Below, piece after piece: positions 1 through 8,368 of a stretch of 64,000 bases of DNA (its first letter is position 1; each line of letters starts with the position of its first letter). Position numbers and translations under genes: made by a program. The DNA comes from Mycolicibacterium mucogenicum DSM 44124 (GTDB lineage Bacteria > Actinomycetota > Actinomycetes > Mycobacteriales > Mycobacteriaceae). Below the pieces are notes generated by a model that saw only the letters and a list, made by a program, of their open reading frames with translations, was not told the origin of the DNA and did not search any database. The stretch spans positions 744,001 to 808,000 of the forward strand of contig NZ_CP062008.1 of NCBI RefSeq assembly GCF_005670685.2, written 5' to 3'.

Positions 1-2
1 CC

Positions 3-269
3 GACGACACCCGGCTCGCCGTGCCGAAGGCGTACGTCTGCCTGGCTGCCGGCTGGAGTGCCGATGCGGACACCGCGCGGTCGATCATGGAATTCGCCCG
101 TGACCACCTGGCGCCGTACCTCAAGGTCCGCCGGGTGGAGTTCTTCGATCTGCCCAAGACGATTTCCGGCAAGATCCGGCGCGTTGACCTGCGCAAGCGC
201 GAAGATCAAGCGCATGCGGCCGGCACCCCGATCGCATCGGAATACCGCTACGAGGATCTGGTGAACTGA
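3..269 (+). CDS. Acyl-CoA synthetase (AMP-binding), C-terminal fragment
   Basis: This is the 3' end of a gene that begins upstream of the window; 88 codons are visible. It matches the mobile C-terminal domain of ANL adenylating enzymes. The A10 motif ktiSGKIRR, with the catalytic lysine that closes on the acyl-adenylate, is followed by a basic tail. The family activates a carboxylic acid with ATP and transfers it to CoA. The stop overlaps the next ATG by one base (TGATG), so the two synthetases are probably translationally coupled. Substrate cannot be inferred from this domain alone. Confidence 0.85.
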   Translation, partial: DDTRLAVPKAYVCLAAGWSADADTARSIMEFARDHLAPYLKVRRVEFFDLPKTISGKIRRVDLRKREDQAHAAGTPIASEYRYEDLVN

Positions 270-1918
270 TGCTGAGCTACGACGCGGGCCCCACCGACAC
301 CCCGATCCTCGAAGAGACCATCGGCGCCAACTTCGAGCGCACCGTCGCGGCCCATCCGGACACTCTCGCGTTGGTCGACCGCGGGCAGGGACTGCGGTAC
401 ACGTATGCCGAACTCAACGCCGAGGTCGACCTGATCGCCCGCGGCCTGATGGCCCGCGGCATCGAGAAGGGCGACCGCGTCGGCGTCTGGTCGCCGAACT
501 GTGCGCAGTGGATCGTGACGCAGCTCGCGACGGCCAAGATCGGCGCCATCCTGGTCAACGTGAATCCGGCGTACCGGGTGCACGAACTTGCCTACGCGCT
601 CAACCAATCCGGGATGCGTCTGCTGATCTCGGCGACGTCGTTCAAGACGTCCGACTACGCGGCGATGATCGACGAGGTGCGGCCGCAGGTCCCGGGCCTG
701 GGTGACGTCGTCTTCCTGGACGGCGCGGACTGGGATCGGTTGCGTGCCGACAGCGCGACGGTCGGTGCCGACGCCTTGGCGGCCCGGCATGCCGCGCTGT
801 CCAACACCGACCCGATCAACATCCAATACACTTCGGGCACAACCGGATTCCCGAAAGGTGCGACGCTGTCGCACCGCAACATCCTGAACAACGGCTACTT
901 CACGACCGAAGGTATCAACCTGCGGGCGGGGGAGCGGTTGTGTGTCCCGGTGCCGTTCTATCACTGCTTCGGCATGGTAATGGGTGTGCTCGGCTGCATG
1001 AGTCATGGTGCGGCCGTGGTGATCCCGGCCCCCGGCTTCGACCCGGCCGCAACGCTCGATGCCATCGAGGCCGAGCAGTGTGCCGGCGTCTACGGCGTGC
1101 CGACGATGTTCATCGCGATGCAGAACCATCCGTCGTTCGGCGGGCGGGACCTGTCGAGCCTGCGCACCGGCATCATGGCCGGCTCGGTATGTCCCGTCGA
1201 GGTGATGAAGCACTGCGTCTCGGACATGCACATGGCCGAGGTGGCCATCGCGTACGGCATGACGGAGACCTCGCCGGTGTCGTGCCAGACGTTGATCGAT
1301 GACGACCTGGACCGACGGACCGCGACCATCGGGCGGGCGCACCCGCACCTGGAGGTCAAGGTCGTCAACCCGGAAACCGGCGAGACGGTCGAGCGCGGCG
1401 AGCCGGGGGAGTTCTGCACCCGCGGCTACTCGGTGATGCTGGGCTACTGGAAGGGTGACGGGAAGGCCACTGCGCACGCGAGGAGCGAATACAACCGAGG
1501 GCCAATCGATTCCGAGGGCTGGATGCACACCGGCGATCTCGCGGTGATGCGGGCCGACGGCTACTGCGCCATTGTCGGACGCATCAAGGACATGGTGATC
1601 CGCGGCGGCGAGAACGTGTACCCGCGCGAGATCGAGGAGTTCTTGTACACCCACCCGGACATCGAGGACGCGCAGGTGATCGGCGTGCCCGACGCCCGCT
1701 ATGGCGAGGAGATCTGCGCATGGCTGCGGATGCGGCCCGGTGCGGCGCCGCTGGACGCCGCCGCCATCCGGGAGTTCACCGCGGATCGGCTGGCGCACTT
1801 CAAGATTCCGCGCTACGTGCACATCGTCGATGAGTTCCCGATGACCATCACCGGCAAGGTCCGCAAGGTCGACATGCGCGCCGAGAGCATCCGCATCTTC
1901 GGTCTCGAGCAGCCTTAG
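269..1918 (+). CDS. Fatty acid-CoA ligase, AMP-binding family (FadD type)
   Basis: A 549-residue full-length ANL superfamily ligase. The phosphate-binding loop YTSGTTGFPKG lies near residue 190, the adenine-site motif YGMTET near residue 330, the aspartate motif HTGDLA near residue 420, the hinge and A8 loop GRIKDMVIRGGENVYP near residue 440, and the C-terminal SGKxRK-type motif reads ITGKVRK. These predict ATP-dependent activation of a fatty or related acid to its CoA thioester in the cytoplasm. The length and motif layout resemble FadD35/medium-chain ligases, but the specific paralogue is not assigned. The start overlaps the preceding stop in TGATG. Confidence 0.9.
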   Translation: MLSYDAGPTDTPILEETIGANFERTVAAHPDTLALVDRGQGLRYTYAELNAEVDLIARGLMARGIEKGDRVGVWSPNCAQWIVTQLATAKIGAILVNVNPAYRVHELAYALNQSGMRLLISATSFKTSDYAAMIDEVRPQVPGLGDVVFLDGADWDRLRADSATVGADALAARHAALSNTDPINIQYTSGTTGFPKGATLSHRNILNNGYFTTEGINLRAGERLCVPVPFYHCFGMVMGVLGCMSHGAAVVIPAPGFDPAATLDAIEAEQCAGVYGVPTMFIAMQNHPSFGGRDLSSLRTGIMAGSVCPVEVMKHCVSDMHMAEVAIAYGMTETSPVSCQTLIDDDLDRRTATIGRAHPHLEVKVVNPETGETVERGEPGEFCTRGYSVMLGYWKGDGKATAHARSEYNRGPIDSEGWMHTGDLAVMRADGYCAIVGRIKDMVIRGGENVYPREIEEFLYTHPDIEDAQVIGVPDARYGEEICAWLRMRPGAAPLDAAAIREFTADRLAHFKIPRYVHIVDEFPMTITGKVRKVDMRAESIRIFGLEQP

Positions 1919-1965
1919 CGCGAGGTTCTCCAGCCGCGAACGTGCAGCCAGGCCCTGTTCCCGAC

Positions 1966-2080
1966 AATTTTCGCGATCTGGTTGCACATTCGTGGCGACG
2001 CCGCGTCGGCCCTCGCTACGAATGTGCGTACAGCTCGCGATCTTCGACGAAATCGCGATCTGTTGGCACGCTCGTGGGGA
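1966..2080. repeat. Cluster of short inverted and direct repeats
   Basis: Downstream of the ligase gene the motif TCGCGATCTG followed by a CAC..TCGTGG core occurs twice in direct orientation (about 1970-1995 and 2052-2077). GCACATTCGT (1984-1993) is exactly complementary to ACGAATGTGC (2018-2027), and a CGCGAT/ATCGCG pair lies between them. No coding sequence is supported. It looks like a small REP-type palindromic cluster; it may also end ligase transcription, although no T-tract follows. Confidence 0.5.
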
Positions 2081-2098
2081 ACGGCCCGACCAATCGAG

Positions 2099-2127
2099 TT
2101 GACGGGTCTGCGCACCCGGGTTACCTT
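2099..2127 (+). promoter_or_regulatory. Predicted promoter of the M-box/Mg2+ transporter transcript
   Basis: TTGACG (2099-2104), a 17-bp spacer and TACCTT (2122-2127) fit a housekeeping-type -35/-10 pair. A start near 2134 would begin the transcript just before the riboswitch P1 stem, which supports the call. Confidence 0.5.
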
Positions 2128-2137
2128 GGCTACGTCA

Positions 2138-2300
2138 GCACCTCGCTAGGCGAGGCTCCTGGACGAACAGAAGCCACTGATCCGACGACGTCGAGAGACG
2201 CCCAGGGTCAGGACAGGTCTCCCCGGATTAAGGGGTTACCCAAAGTGGCTATCCACCCCGGTGGATTACGTCGTCCAGTGCCGAAGCTCTGACGAGAGGG
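2138..2300 (+). promoter_or_regulatory. M-box (ykoK leader) Mg2+ riboswitch
   Basis: The sequence carries the conserved M-box landmarks in order: CGCTAGGCGAGGCTCCT at 2144-2160, a GTCGAGAGACGCCCAGGGTC segment near 2189-2208, an ATTAAGGGG-type arm near 2227, and the closing GCCGAAGCTCTGACGAG near 2279-2295. The 5' CCTCG pairs with the 3' CGAGAGG to close P1. In this RNA class, bound Mg2+ compacts the fold and turns off downstream Mg2+ transport genes. The nearest large downstream gene is an Nramp-related transporter with Mg2+-type metal-site residues. Boundaries are approximate. Confidence 0.85.
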
Positions 2301-2304
2301 GTGC

Positions 2305-2362
2305 GGCAGCGCATGGTTTTAACAGCCTTTTAATGGGTATCCGGTCGCTGCCATCTCCCTTT
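2305..2362 (+). terminator. Possible expression-platform hairpin of the M-box
   Basis: GGCAGCG (2305-2311) can pair with CGCTGCC (2346-2352) and is followed by a pyrimidine run ending CCCTTTT. This may be the Mg2+-dependent attenuator directly after the aptamer. The inner loop is long and the pairing was made by eye only. Confidence 0.35.
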
Positions 2363-2568
2363 TGTGTTGTCATGGGATAGCTGCCCCGACGTGGGCCCGA
2401 CGGCGAGGAGGTGAGGTACGACGTGAGATCTGGCGATGGCGACAGTTCCAGTTTGGGACGAAAACACCACGTAGACATCAGTATCCGAGTACTTCCGTCA
2501 ATCCGCCGACTGGCGGGTTCTGCCTGACCGACAGGCCGCGGGAGTCCGATCCCGACAGGAGTTCTGTC

Positions 2569-2721
2569 ATGACCGTATTTCGCAACCGCACCGTTCGTCG
2601 TATCGCTCGGCTGCTGCACACCCGCACGCACCTGACCCCGCAGGAACGGTACAACCTGCAGTTGTCGCAAACGCCGCTCGCGGTGATCTCGGCGTCTCTC
2701 GGGGCGCACCCCAACTTCTGA
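2569..2721 (+). CDS. 50-aa arginine-rich small ORF between riboswitch and transporter
   Basis: The frame encodes a 50-residue basic peptide beginning MTVFRNRTVRRIARLLHTRT. An AGGAG Shine-Dalgarno sequence at about 2557-2561 is well spaced before the ATG. An N-terminal Arg-rich amphipathic helix is followed by a TPQERYNLQ segment. The frame is open further upstream, but only this ATG has a ribosome-binding site. It lies after the Mg2+ riboswitch and ends 82 nt before the transporter ATG, so it is probably expressed under Mg2+ control. It could be a functional microprotein, similar in position to small M-box-controlled proteins in mycobacteria, or a leader peptide. No domain is recognised. Confidence 0.6.
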   Translation: MTVFRNRTVRRIARLLHTRTHLTPQERYNLQLSQTPLAVISASLGAHPNF

Positions 2722-2736
2722 TCCGTTCGGCCGCAC

Positions 2737-2766
2737 GGTCCGCCCACCGATTCCGGTGGGCGGACC
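2737..2766 (+). terminator. Perfect 13-bp hairpin between the small ORF and the transporter gene
   Basis: GGTCCGCCCACCG (2737-2749) and CGGTGGGCGGACC (2754-2766) are exactly complementary around an ATTC loop. No U-run follows, so it may be a partial terminator, a processing or stability hairpin, or a second control point lowering transporter expression relative to the small ORF. Confidence 0.6.
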
Positions 2767-2803
2767 CCTGCTGTGCTGCCATTTTCCCGGGAGGAATCTC
2801 GAC

Positions 2804-4564
2804 ATGGCCCTGTTCGCTCGTACCCCGCGCCCCACCGGTGAAACGTCAGTGCGGCAACGTGATTCACCACGCACCGCGGTGCTCGACACCGCGCACGTCG
2901 GCGACATCGTCGGCGCCCTCGGCACCATCCGCACCGACGAGACCACCACCGGCCGCAGCCGCTGGCAGCGCTTGAAGATGCTGCTGGTGGTGATGGGGCC
3001 CGGCCTCATCGTCATGGTCGGGGACAACGACGCCGGCGGCGTCGCGACCTACGCGCAGGCCGGCCAGAACTATGGCATGGCGCTCATGTGGACCATGGCG
3101 CTGCTGATTCCGGTGCTGTACGTCAACCAGGAGATGGTGGTCCGGCTCGGCGCCGTCGCCGGAGTGGGGCACGCCCGCCTGATTTTCGCGCGGTTCGGCA
3201 AGTTCTGGGGCGCCTTCAGCGTCGGCGACCTGTTCATCGTCAACGCGTTGACCATCGTCACCGAATTCGTCGGGGTGTCCATGGCGTTGAACTACTTCGG
3301 GCTGCCCAAGACGATCTCGGTGCCGCTGGCGGCAGTGCTGCTGTTCGCCGTGGTGGCCGGTGGTTCGTTCCGCCGTTGGGAGCGTTTCATTTTCGCGCTG
3401 ATCGCGATCAACATCGTGATCTTCCCGCTGGCGTTCATCGTGCACCCGTCCGCGACCGAGACGGCGAAGGGATTGATCCCGTCGTTCCCGGGCGGCCTCA
3501 ACTCGACGCTCCTGCTGCTGATCGTGGCGATCGTCGGCACCACCGTCGCGCCGTGGCAGTTGTTCTTCCAGCAGTCCAACATCGTCGACAAGCGGTTGAC
3601 CCCCAAGTGGATTCGTTACGAGCGGATCGATCTGTGGATCGGCATCGTCGTCGTGATGGTGGGTGCGGTCGCGATCATGGCCGCCGCCGCGTTCGGGCTC
3701 GGTGGCAGCGCCGCGGCCGGCAATTTCACCGACGCCGGTGACGTGGCGACTCAGCTGGGTAAACACGTGTCGCCCACCGCGGGTGCGCTGTTCGCCATCC
3801 TGCTGCTGGACGCCTCGCTCATCGGCGCCAACGCCGTCGGCCTGGCCACCACCTACGCCCTCGGCGACACCATGGGCAAGCGGCACTCGCTGCACTGGAA
3901 AGTCAGCGAGGCACCGGCCTTCTATCTGGGCTACGCGGCACTGCTCGCGGTGGCGGCCGCGGTGTCGTTCAGCCCGGATCACGTGCTGGGACTCCTGACC
4001 CAGGGTGTGCAGGCGCTGGCCGGGGTGCTGCTGCCGTCGGCGACGGTGTTCCTGGTGCTGCTGTGCAACGACAAGGCGGTGCTGGGCCCGTGGGTCAACA
4101 CCATGCGGCAGAACATCATGGCCGGCGTGATCGTGTGGGCCCTGGTGCTGCTGTCGCTGGCCCTGACGGCCGCGACGTTCTTCCCGAATCTGACTGCCGC
4201 ACAACTCGAGTGGGGCTTCGGGGTCGGAGTCGGCGTCGGCGTGCTCGGCGGCGGCGCCATCGCCGGTGCGACGCTGCGGTCACGGCACCGGCAGCGGAAG
4301 CAGGCCGCTGTCGATGTGGCCGCCGAGCTGGGCGGTCTGGACCCGGAGCAGGTGGAGGATCTGGACGACCAACCCGACGACCGCGCCGTCCGGAAGGCGC
4401 TGCGGAAGCAGGAACGGGACAGCTTCCGCACGCCCGCGCTGGACACCCTGGACCGGCCAGCCTGGTCGCCGCTGCGCGTGGCGGGCATGGTCGCACTGCG
4501 CGGCTACCTGTTGGTGGCGGTGGTGCTGGTCGGGGTGAAGGTCGCCGAGGCGATCAGCGGCTGA
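2804..4564 (+). CDS. Nramp-related (SLC11-like) Mg2+ transporter
   Basis: A 586-residue polytopic membrane protein with the GPGLIVMVG entry of SLC11/Nramp transporters. The canonical helix-1 DPGN metal site reads D76-A-G-G79, and the helix-6 MPH site reads A248-P-W. Replacement of Asn by Gly and of Met by Ala is what has been described for Nramp-related Mg2+ transporters (NRMT), which lack the transition-metal ligands. Together with the upstream M-box this strongly suggests Mg2+ import. About 50 N-terminal residues precede the first helix, and a charged cytosolic segment lies near residues 500-560. ATG 2804 is preceded by GGGAGGA; an in-frame GTG at 2756 inside the hairpin is rejected. Confidence 0.87.
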   Translation: MALFARTPRPTGETSVRQRDSPRTAVLDTAHVGDIVGALGTIRTDETTTGRSRWQRLKMLLVVMGPGLIVMVGDNDAGGVATYAQAGQNYGMALMWTMALLIPVLYVNQEMVVRLGAVAGVGHARLIFARFGKFWGAFSVGDLFIVNALTIVTEFVGVSMALNYFGLPKTISVPLAAVLLFAVVAGGSFRRWERFIFALIAINIVIFPLAFIVHPSATETAKGLIPSFPGGLNSTLLLLIVAIVGTTVAPWQLFFQQSNIVDKRLTPKWIRYERIDLWIGIVVVMVGAVAIMAAAAFGLGGSAAAGNFTDAGDVATQLGKHVSPTAGALFAILLLDASLIGANAVGLATTYALGDTMGKRHSLHWKVSEAPAFYLGYAALLAVAAAVSFSPDHVLGLLTQGVQALAGVLLPSATVFLVLLCNDKAVLGPWVNTMRQNIMAGVIVWALVLLSLALTAATFFPNLTAAQLEWGFGVGVGVGVLGGGAIAGATLRSRHRQRKQAAVDVAAELGGLDPEQVEDLDDQPDDRAVRKALRKQERDSFRTPALDTLDRPAWSPLRVAGMVALRGYLLVAVVLVGVKVAEAISG

Positions 4565-4568
4565 CGGT

Positions 4569-4601
4569 GGTGGGCGTGGTACCGGTGGTGCCGCGCCCAC
4601 C
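4569..4601 (+). terminator. Hairpin after the Mg2+ transporter gene
   Basis: GGTGGGCG (4569-4576) pairs with CGCCCACC (4594-4601) a few bases after the stop codon. There is no clear U-tract, so termination strength is uncertain. Confidence 0.4.
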
Positions 4602-5162
4602 TGCGGCTCACAGTGAATCGCGTGCGGGACAGTGCGAGGTGTCGCCGTCCTGGCAGGTACACAGGTCCGTGTGCCGGCGCTCCGAACCGCTGCCAGCAAC
4701 ATCGTCTGCCGCGCCGCGTGCCGCCGTGACGATCGAGGCCGTCCCTGCCGCAGCGGTCAGCAGCAACTCGACTTGATTTGCGGACTGCAGCAGAACGACC
4801 AATTGATGCACTGTAAGCAGCCGATTTACCACGCTGACCGTCCGATGCATTGCATTGCTGTGCGTATCCCGATTCGTCCTCGCCGACTGTCGCACAGTAC
4901 CGACGCGTGCGTCAATACCGCAAACGCTCAGGGGCGCGCGTCCGTGGGCAGGCGATATCACGCGGGCGGCGGCACCAATTGTGTTGCGTGGTTCCTCAAT
5001 ACGGGAGTCGGCCGCCGTGGTGGGTGCTTCGCGCGGCGTCGAAAGCATGGGCCGCCAGGGTGTCCTCGGATGCCGGTTTCGCAACCTGCGGCACGACGTG
5101 CGACGTAGGCTGAGTAATCCGGCTCCCGAGTCGGTGTGGCGACGGCGAAAGGTGTTGGCACA
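4602..5162. other. Non-coding spacer of about 560 bp
   Basis: No frame here has both a ribosome-binding site and plausible protein composition. A minus-strand frame of 80 codons (4608-4850) ends with several cysteines but lacks an RBS and looks like a chance ORF. The segment presumably carries the promoter of the gene at 5163. Confidence 0.4.
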
Positions 5163-5909
5163 GTGAAGGTGACAGTGATCGGGGCCAGTGGCCTCATCGG
5201 GACGCTCCTTGTCGATCTCCTGACGCGCGAGGGTGAGGACGTGGTCGCCGCGTCCCGGCGCTCGGGTGTCGATGTGCTCAGCGGGGCGGGCCTCGCGAAA
5301 GCCTTGACGGGCGCCGAGGCCCTCGTCGACGTCACCAACTCGCCGTCGTTCGCGGACGACGAGGTGATGGATTTCTTCGTCCGGTCGACCACCAATCTGG
5401 TGGCCGCGGCACGGGCGGCCGGGGTCGGCCACTATGTCGCACTGTCGATCGTGGGCGTCGACGAACTACCGGACAGTGGCTACATGCGGGCCAAGGTTGC
5501 GCAAGAGCGGATCATCGAGGCGTCGGGGGTGCCCTACACGATCGTGCGGGCCACGCAGTTCCGCGAGTTCGCGCAAGCGATCGTCGAGTCGATGGTTGTC
5601 GAGGCCGCCACGGATGAGGGCGACGAGCATGATGTGCGGGTGCCAGACGCGCTGATCCAGCCGATCGCGGCCGACGAAGTGGCGGCCTTCCTCGCTGAGG
5701 TCGCGATCGAGCCACCGCGTAACCACGTGGTCAACATCGGTGGGCCCGAGAAGATCCCGTTCTCCCGGCTGGCTCGCGAGGTACTGGCCATCCATCACGA
5801 CGATCAGCGGGTGGTGGTCGATCCGCGGGCGAAATACTTCGGCACGACGCTGAAGAAGGACAGCCTGGTCACCGGCGACGGGGCGATGATCGCCTCGATC
5901 CCCTTCTGA
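5163..5909 (+). CDS. NAD(P)-binding atypical SDR / NmrA-like protein
   Basis: A 248-residue protein with an N-terminal Rossmann fold: VTVIGASGLIG gives the GxxGxxG dinucleotide loop of atypical/extended SDR proteins. YMRAKVAQE near residues 106-114 supplies the YxxxK pair, and PYTIVRATQF is typical of the NmrA/YwnB group, which often act as quinone or redox sensors or epimerase-like reductases. GTG 5163 is preferred over the in-frame GTG 5136 because AAAGG lies about 9 nt upstream and the protein then starts at the Rossmann strand. Its stop is only 6 bp from the convergent IclR gene. Substrate unknown. Confidence 0.75.
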   Translation: MKVTVIGASGLIGTLLVDLLTREGEDVVAASRRSGVDVLSGAGLAKALTGAEALVDVTNSPSFADDEVMDFFVRSTTNLVAAARAAGVGHYVALSIVGVDELPDSGYMRAKVAQERIIEASGVPYTIVRATQFREFAQAIVESMVVEAATDEGDEHDVRVPDALIQPIAADEVAAFLAEVAIEPPRNHVVNIGGPEKIPFSRLAREVLAIHHDDQRVVVDPRAKYFGTTLKKDSLVTGDGAMIASIPF

Positions 5910-5915
5910 CCGGCC

Positions 5916-6668
5916 TCACGCCAGCAGCGGCGCCAATTGGGTTGCGCAGTCCTGCAACACCGGAATCTGCTTCCGCAGGAGCTGCTCCTGCTCGCCCCGT
6001 CCCGACATGGCCACCGCGGCCACCAACGTCGCGGCGGCGGACCGGACCGGCACCGCGACACACGCCGAATCGGGCCGCAGCTCCCCGGTTTGCACGGCGT
6101 ACCCGCGTTCCCGGACCTCGGCGAGCTGTTCGGCCAGAGCGGATTTCGAGGTGATGGTGCGGTCGGTGAGCGCCGCCGGGGTGAGGGCGAGCAGCGTCTC
6201 GGCATCGCGCTTCTCGGCGAGCAGCAGCTTGCCGACGGCGCTGGCGTGCAGGTGCCGGTTGAGCACCGATTCGTCTGCGGGCGGCGGGTATTCACCGTCG
6301 GCGTCGGCAAGGCGCACCGAGGTGTTGGTGAAGTAGAACAGGTGCACCCCGAAGCGCACCGACAGCCGCAGTTCGGCCAGTGTCTCGCGGGCCTTGGTGC
6401 ATACGGTGGGGGACACCGCGGCGTCGATCAGCAGGCCCATCCGCGGGCCCAGCGCGAACCCTGACAGGTCCGGCAGGCGCACGATGTAGCCGTCGGCGAC
6501 AAGGAGATTCAGCAGTCGGTAGGTGGTGGCCGACGGCATGGACAGGTGCTCAGCGATGTCTTTCGCGGTGACCCCCGTGCCGGCCAGCGCCACGGCCTCG
6601 AGCACCTGAAGGGCGCTCTGCACGGCTTTGGGCTGGCGACCGGAGAGTGCGCCGTCGGCGGGGCTCAC
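5916..6668 (-). CDS. IclR family transcriptional regulator
   Basis: A 250-residue regulator with an N-terminal winged helix (KAVQSALQVLEAVA...VTAKDIAEHL...TTYRLLNLL, about residues 12-65) and a C-terminal IclR effector domain with the HLHASAVGKLLLAE segment and a DSACVAVPVR strand. GTG 6668 is chosen because GGGAGGT lies about 7 nt upstream and the codon overlaps the permease stop as GTGA. It therefore forms an operon with the permease, and probably controls it and the divergent amine-degradation genes in response to an aromatic or amine-derived ligand (inference). The repeated TCAAATGAGAAT motif nearby is a candidate operator. Confidence 0.85.
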   Translation of the reverse strand: MSPADGALSGRQPKAVQSALQVLEAVALAGTGVTAKDIAEHLSMPSATTYRLLNLLVADGYIVRLPDLSGFALGPRMGLLIDAAVSPTVCTKARETLAELRLSVRFGVHLFYFTNTSVRLADADGEYPPPADESVLNRHLHASAVGKLLLAEKRDAETLLALTPAALTDRTITSKSALAEQLAEVRERGYAVQTGELRPDSACVAVPVRSAAATLVAAVAMSGRGEQEQLLRKQIPVLQDCATQLAPLLA

Positions 6669-8122
6669 CGGCGCACCTCCCACGGGTTGTAGTCGGCGAA
6701 TACGTCACCGGCGACGGTTTCGTCGAACACCCCGACCCGCTCGGCCAGGTCGGGGATATGCCGGCGGCGGACCAGGAACGCCGCCAAACCCAGTGCCAGC
6801 AGCGCGGAGTAGACCGCGGTGGCGATCCACACCGGCGACGCCACCGAGAGCGCGGCCCAGACGATGATGGCGATCATGGTGGCGGCGGTCGCCAGCCCCA
6901 CGATCAGCGGCACGGCGGTGAGCTCGCCGATCCGGCGCAGAAATGCCGGAGTGGCCAGGCACACCAGTAGATACGCCACGATGTAGCCGTGGGCCGACAC
7001 CGCCAACAGTCCGACGAGGACGTCGCGGCTGGACTCCGCGGCGAACAGGTAGGCGACCGGTACCGCGACGATCACCGGCATCGCGACGCTGAGGGCGACG
7101 TGCGGCGTGCGATAGCGCGGGTGGGCGTGGCCCAGGGCGTCGGGCAGCAGGCCCTCGCGTCCCATCGCGAACAGCGTCCGGGACAGCGCGGTGGTGGAGC
7201 CGATGACGCACGCGATCCAGGACGCGGTGATGCCGACTTCCATGGCGACGGACAGCGCGCCCGCCAAGGTGTCGGCCGAGTCCGGGAGGGACAGCACGAT
7301 GGGCGTCGACCCGGTTCGGGTCTGGATCGTGCCGGTGGTCTGCAGGACGGCGGCGAAGGTGTACAGCGCTCCCAGCGCCAGCGGCGTCCAGCGGATGGCG
7401 CGGGTGACGGTGACGAACGGGCGCTGCGCCTCGCGGGCCACGGTACTGGCGCTCTCGAAGCCCACGTATGAGGTGATGGCGAGCAGCAGGGCGAATCCCA
7501 GCGCTGAATGTGGCGCGTCCGCAATGGTTTTCGATGACGCGGCGCTACCGGTCACGGCTCCGCCGAAGGCGATCATCAACACCACCCCGGCCACGACGAT
7601 CGCGAACAGCTCGACGGCCAGTGAAATGCGTGCCGACAGCCTGATGCCGCGCACCATGAGGATCAGCGCGGCGGCGCCGACCAATACGGTCAGGCCGGCG
7701 ATGACGGGTTTGCCTGCCGGTACCCCGACCCGGCCCAGTAGCGTCGCCAGGTAGCTGGCCGCGCCGAGCGCGCTCGCCATCGCGGCTGCGGCGTAGCCGA
7801 CGACGAGCGACCAGCCCGCCGCGATACCGGGAACCGGGCCGAGGCCTTTGACGGTATAGCTGTACAGCCCGCTCACCGCGACCATGCGGGTGGAGAACTG
7901 CGTGATGCAGTAGCCGACCGCGGTCATCATGAGCGCGGTCAGGATGAACACCGCGATCGTGGTGTGGCCGGCCGCCGGCAGGACCAGCGCGGGCAGGGTG
8001 ACCATCACCGCCGACGGCGCCACCGCCGACACCGACTGCCCGAGAACCTGGGTGAACGTCAGCTGCGCACGCTGAAGCCCGGCGACCGGCGAGCGGCTCC
8101 GGATGGTTCGGGTGGGGCCCAT
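6665..8122 (-). CDS. APC-superfamily amino acid/amine permease
   Basis: A permease of about 485 residues with 12 predicted hydrophobic segments. It opens with the APC-type GQSVSAVAPSAVMVTLPALV and carries the TSYVGFESASTVAREAQRP motif of amino acid/polyamine permeases. It probably imports an amine or amino acid feeding the adjacent amine oxidase pathway. ATG 8122 leaves a normal N-terminus; an upstream ATG at 8176 would add 18 Arg-rich residues, and neither has a clear Shine-Dalgarno sequence. The gene is the first of a two-gene unit with the IclR regulator and faces the aldehyde dehydrogenase divergently. Confidence 0.85.
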   Translation of the reverse strand: MGPTRTIRSRSPVAGLQRAQLTFTQVLGQSVSAVAPSAVMVTLPALVLPAAGHTTIAVFILTALMMTAVGYCITQFSTRMVAVSGLYSYTVKGLGPVPGIAAGWSLVVGYAAAAMASALGAASYLATLLGRVGVPAGKPVIAGLTVLVGAAALILMVRGIRLSARISLAVELFAIVVAGVVLMIAFGGAVTGSAASSKTIADAPHSALGFALLLAITSYVGFESASTVAREAQRPFVTVTRAIRWTPLALGALYTFAAVLQTTGTIQTRTGSTPIVLSLPDSADTLAGALSVAMEVGITASWIACVIGSTTALSRTLFAMGREGLLPDALGHAHPRYRTPHVALSVAMPVIVAVPVAYLFAAESSRDVLVGLLAVSAHGYIVAYLLVCLATPAFLRRIGELTAVPLIVGLATAATMIAIIVWAALSVASPVWIATAVYSALLALGLAAFLVRRRHIPDLAERVGVFDETVAGDVFADYNPWEVRR

Positions 8123-8184
8123 TTGTCGGAAGGTAGCCGATCGCCGCCGACCTCGGCGGCGTTGTCGGGTAAACATCGAAAAAC

Positions 8185-8307
8185 TTCAAATGAGAATCGG
8201 GGCGGCGCACCGTCCCGAAAGACACCGTGACCGCATCTCATGGTCGACGCGAACTGCGATTATCGGCCGGCTCGAATGAGAATTCCGGAGCCATTTCAAA
8301 TGAGAAT
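8185..8307. promoter_or_regulatory. Three copies of a (T)TCAAATGAGAAT-type motif in the divergent control region
   Basis: The motif occurs at 8185-8197 (TTCAAATGAGAAT), 8273-8283 (CGAATGAGAAT) and 8295-8307 (TTCAAATGAGAAT), all in the same orientation, between the permease and the aldehyde dehydrogenase. A further inverted pair lies at 9887-9924. Spacing of copies 1 and 3 is 110 bp, of copies 2 and 3 about 22 bp. They are candidate binding sites for the IclR protein or another pathway regulator. Confidence 0.55.
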
Positions 8308-8368
8308 CAGAATTCGCGAAATACCCATTCGGAATTAGTGGTGACGCGCACCACATCGGGGCGTAAAC

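Noticed and set aside
248..1987. Long minus-strand frame over the acyl-CoA synthetase, and similar antisense frames at 8186-9799, 11407-13359, 24599-26146, 32718-34658 and 60173-61444
   Set aside because: Each mirrors a gene with clear catalytic motifs on the opposite strand; composition is Arg/His/Gly-rich without any domain.
1942..2292. 116-codon plus-strand frame over the riboswitch
   Set aside because: It covers structured RNA with M-box landmarks, has no RBS and no protein-like composition.
4608..4850. 80-codon minus-strand frame with a Cys-rich end
   Set aside because: No RBS, no recognisable domain, and it is part of a longer chance open frame.
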